The position numbers and the translations under genes are program-made. A stretch of 44,053 nucleotides of DNA from Reyranella soli (GTDB taxonomy: Bacteria > Pseudomonadota > Alphaproteobacteria > Reyranellales > Reyranellaceae). Below, in pieces: positions 42,137-44,053 of the stretch. Numbering within the stretch: the stretch's first letter is position 1; every line of letters starts with the position of its first letter. The notes below the pieces were generated by a model, which searched no databases, was not told the origin of the DNA, and saw only the letters and a program-made list of their open reading frames with translations. The stretch is from contig NZ_BKAJ01000119.1 of assembly GCF_007992495.1 (NCBI RefSeq), forward strand, positions 1 to 44,053, in the 5' to 3' direction.

Positions 42137-44053
42137 ATGGCGTTCGTCAGCGCGATGCGGCAGCCGCGACGGCTGGCCGCTTTTTTGTTGGCCGGCACAT
42201 GCCTGTCGCCGGTCGGTGCCTTCGGTCAGACTTGGGTCGGCACGACAAGCGCCTACGGAACTGCAGCGAACTGGAACCCGGCGACCGTTCCGACCGGGGC
42301 CGCCGCTACTGCGACATTTGCCAATACCGGCGCCACCGGCATTGCGATCACCAGCGCCATGAGCGTCGGGACGTTCCAGTTCAACAACAACGCGCAATCC
42401 TACACGTTCACCCTGAGCGGCGCCGGCGAGCTGGAATTCCGCGGCGGCGGCATCGTGAACAACTCGGCGGTTGCCCAGACCATCACTGCCGGAGACAGCG
42501 GATCCATTGGCTTCCGGTTCAATGCCACTGCCGGCAACGCCACGATCACCTCGGCCGGCTCCAACGTCAATTTCAACGAGACTTCGAGCGCCGGCACCGC
42601 GACCATCAGCGTATCCGATGGCTCACTGGTGAATATGAGCGCCAATTCCACCTTGGCGAATGCCAATGTGACGGTGAGCGGCGGTGGCACGTCGGTGCGG
42701 TTCTACGACACGTCGAGCGGCGGCCAGGCTGCCGTCACGCTGGCCAGCGGTGGCGAGATACGCTTCCAGAGCTATACCGGCGCCGGCACGACGATCGGAT
42801 CCCTTTCGGGGTCGGGACTGGTGTTCTTGCAGGACACCATTACGTCCGCGGCCAAGACACTGACCATCGGCGGCAACAATCAATCGACCACCTTCAGCGG
42901 ACGAATCCGTGAAAGTGGATCCATCGTCAAGCAAGGCACCGGGACGCTGACCCTGACCGGCAACAACGACTTCAGCGGCGGCACGACGCTCGGCACCGGC
43001 ACCCTGGGCGTCGGCAACAACAATGCGCTCGGCACCGGCGGCCTCACCCATGGCCGCCAACACCACCCTGCAGGCCGCCGCTTCGGTGACGCTGGGCAAC
43101 GCCGTCACCCTGAACGGCGGCGCCACGATCGACAGCCAGGCCAACACGCTGACGTTGAACGGCGCGATCGACGGCGGCGCCGGCTTCACCAAGACCGGTA
43201 CCGGCACGCTGATCCTGGGCGGCACCAACACCTACGCTGGCGGCACCACGGTGTCGGCCGGCACCTTGCAGGGCACGACGACAAGCCTGCAGGGCGCCAT
43301 CACCAACAACGCCAGTGTCAGCTTCAACCAGGCCGGCAACGGCACCTACGCCGGCGCCATGTCGGGTAGCGGCGCCGTGACTGTGACCGGCGGCGGGACG
43401 GTGACGTTCTCGGGGGCCAACAGCTACTTAGGCGGTACGACGGTGTCGGGCGGCAGCACGCTCGCGATCTCGGCCAACAACAACCTCGGCGCGGGCTCCA
43501 GCGCGCTGACGCTGAGCGGCGGCACGCTGCAGACGACGGCGACGCTCGGCATGACCCGCGGCATCACGCTGACCGGCACCGGCACGATCCAGACCGCCAC
43601 CGGCACGACGATGATCTCCGATGGCGCCGTCGGCGGCACCGGCAACCTGGTCAAGAGCGGCGATGGCGTGTTGATCGTCACCGCCGACAACACCTACGCC
43701 GGCACCACGACGGTGTCGGCCGGCACGCTGCAGGTCGGCAATGGCGGCACCACCGGCACGTTGGGCGGCGGCGCGGTGACCAACAACGCGCAGCTCACCT
43801 TCAATCGCAGCAACGGCGTCACGGTCGCCAACAACATCGGCGGAACCGGCGCCGTCACGGTGCAGGGCGGCGGCACGGTGACGCTCACCGGCACCAACTC
43901 CTACGGCGGCGGCACAACGGTGTCGGGCGCCGGTACCACCCTGGGCGTCGCCGGCAACACAGCGCTGGGCACGGGCGCACTCAGCCTCGGCAATGGCACG
44001 ACTTTGCAGGCCGCGGCCGACGGCGTGACGCTCGGCAACGCCGTGTCCCTCAG
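42137..44053 (+). CDS. Autotransporter-type beta-helix protein, frameshifted, 3' end outside window
   Basis: A large adhesin-like passenger protein, cut off by the window end. ATG 42137 starts a long signal (RRLAAFLLAGTCLSPVGAFG, cut near QTW). The mature start TWVGTTSAYGTAANWNPATV is typical of autotransporters with passenger-associated (PATR) repeats. The first frame runs to about 43046, where one extra C in CCC (43047-43049) shifts it; the continuation from 43050 (MAANTTLQAAASVTLGNAVT) stays open to 44053. At least 640 residues are visible, rich in Gly, Thr, Asn and Ser with almost no Cys or Lys, as expected for a right-handed beta-helix. No translocator barrel is visible here. The shift may be a sequencing error. 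Confidence 0.85.
42922..43941 (+). repeat. Five PATR-type coding repeats
   Basis: Units of about 29 residues with the pattern KxGxGTLxLTGxNxYxGGTTVSxGTL start near 42922, 43183, 43375, 43645 and 43852. Spacing varies (190-270 bp). High DNA similarity between units makes slippage, recombination and mis-assembly likely here. Confidence 0.75.

Overview
The window is a GC-rich (mid-60s % by eye), gene-dense bacterial segment with mostly short intergenic gaps. Several features point to an alphaproteobacterium, plausibly a Reyranella-like or rhodospirillales-type soil or water organism (inference, no search run). These are a ModE protein without a molybdate-binding half plus a separate molbindin, DUF2325 and DUF2478 proteins, several Bug-type tricarboxylate receptors, a NodT-family outer-membrane factor and palindromic intergenic repeats. 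No tRNA, rRNA, CRISPR array, transposase or integrase was seen.

Layout. 45-1040: aldo/keto reductase. 1241-7607: a molybdenum-type cluster holding DUF2478, DUF2325, a ModE-like repressor, a broken small ORF, and an operon of molbindin, TrmO-like protein, and FecCD-type binding protein, permease and ATPase. Four 28-bp dyads with the geometry of the E. coli ModE box precede four of its transcription units; this is the most coherent system in the window. 7684-11663: cell-wall genes (amidase, a tiny proline-rich lipoprotein, L,D-transpeptidase, peptidoglycan-binding protein, unknown 300-residue protein). 11813-13872: a Bug receptor divergent from a LysR regulator. 13903-16830: CMD-family protein, RidA/EamA pair divergent from a WYL regulator, and a small conserved ORF. 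17006-21156: a very large exported protein of unknown function with three frameshifts, followed by an exported aldo/keto reductase. 21189-22726: a GIY-YIG protein between inverted repeats, and DNA polymerase IV. 22737-26098: GntR regulator divergent from AtuA-like, DUF4387 and Bug genes. 26102-35421: a four-gene MdtABC-type RND efflux operon with its own outer-membrane channel. 35837-37997: FAH-family hydratase and an OprD-like porin. 38134-41873: thiC with a TPP riboswitch, divergent from a tannase/feruloyl esterase. 42137 to the window end: an autotransporter-type beta-helix protein that runs off the edge.

Regulation is unusually readable. Besides the ModE boxes there is a perfect 22-bp palindrome for GntR, a 10-bp-arm dyad for the WYL regulator, repeated ATAGG/CCTAT palindromes at the LysR promoter, a sigma70-like promoter with a dyad in its spacer for the efflux operon, and a promoter plus TPP aptamer for thiC.

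Caution: five single-base-type frame breaks occur in three otherwise intact-looking genes (near 3840, 17546, 18231, 18302 and 43048), four of them in or beside short runs of G or C. They could be sequencing or assembly errors rather than real pseudogenes.
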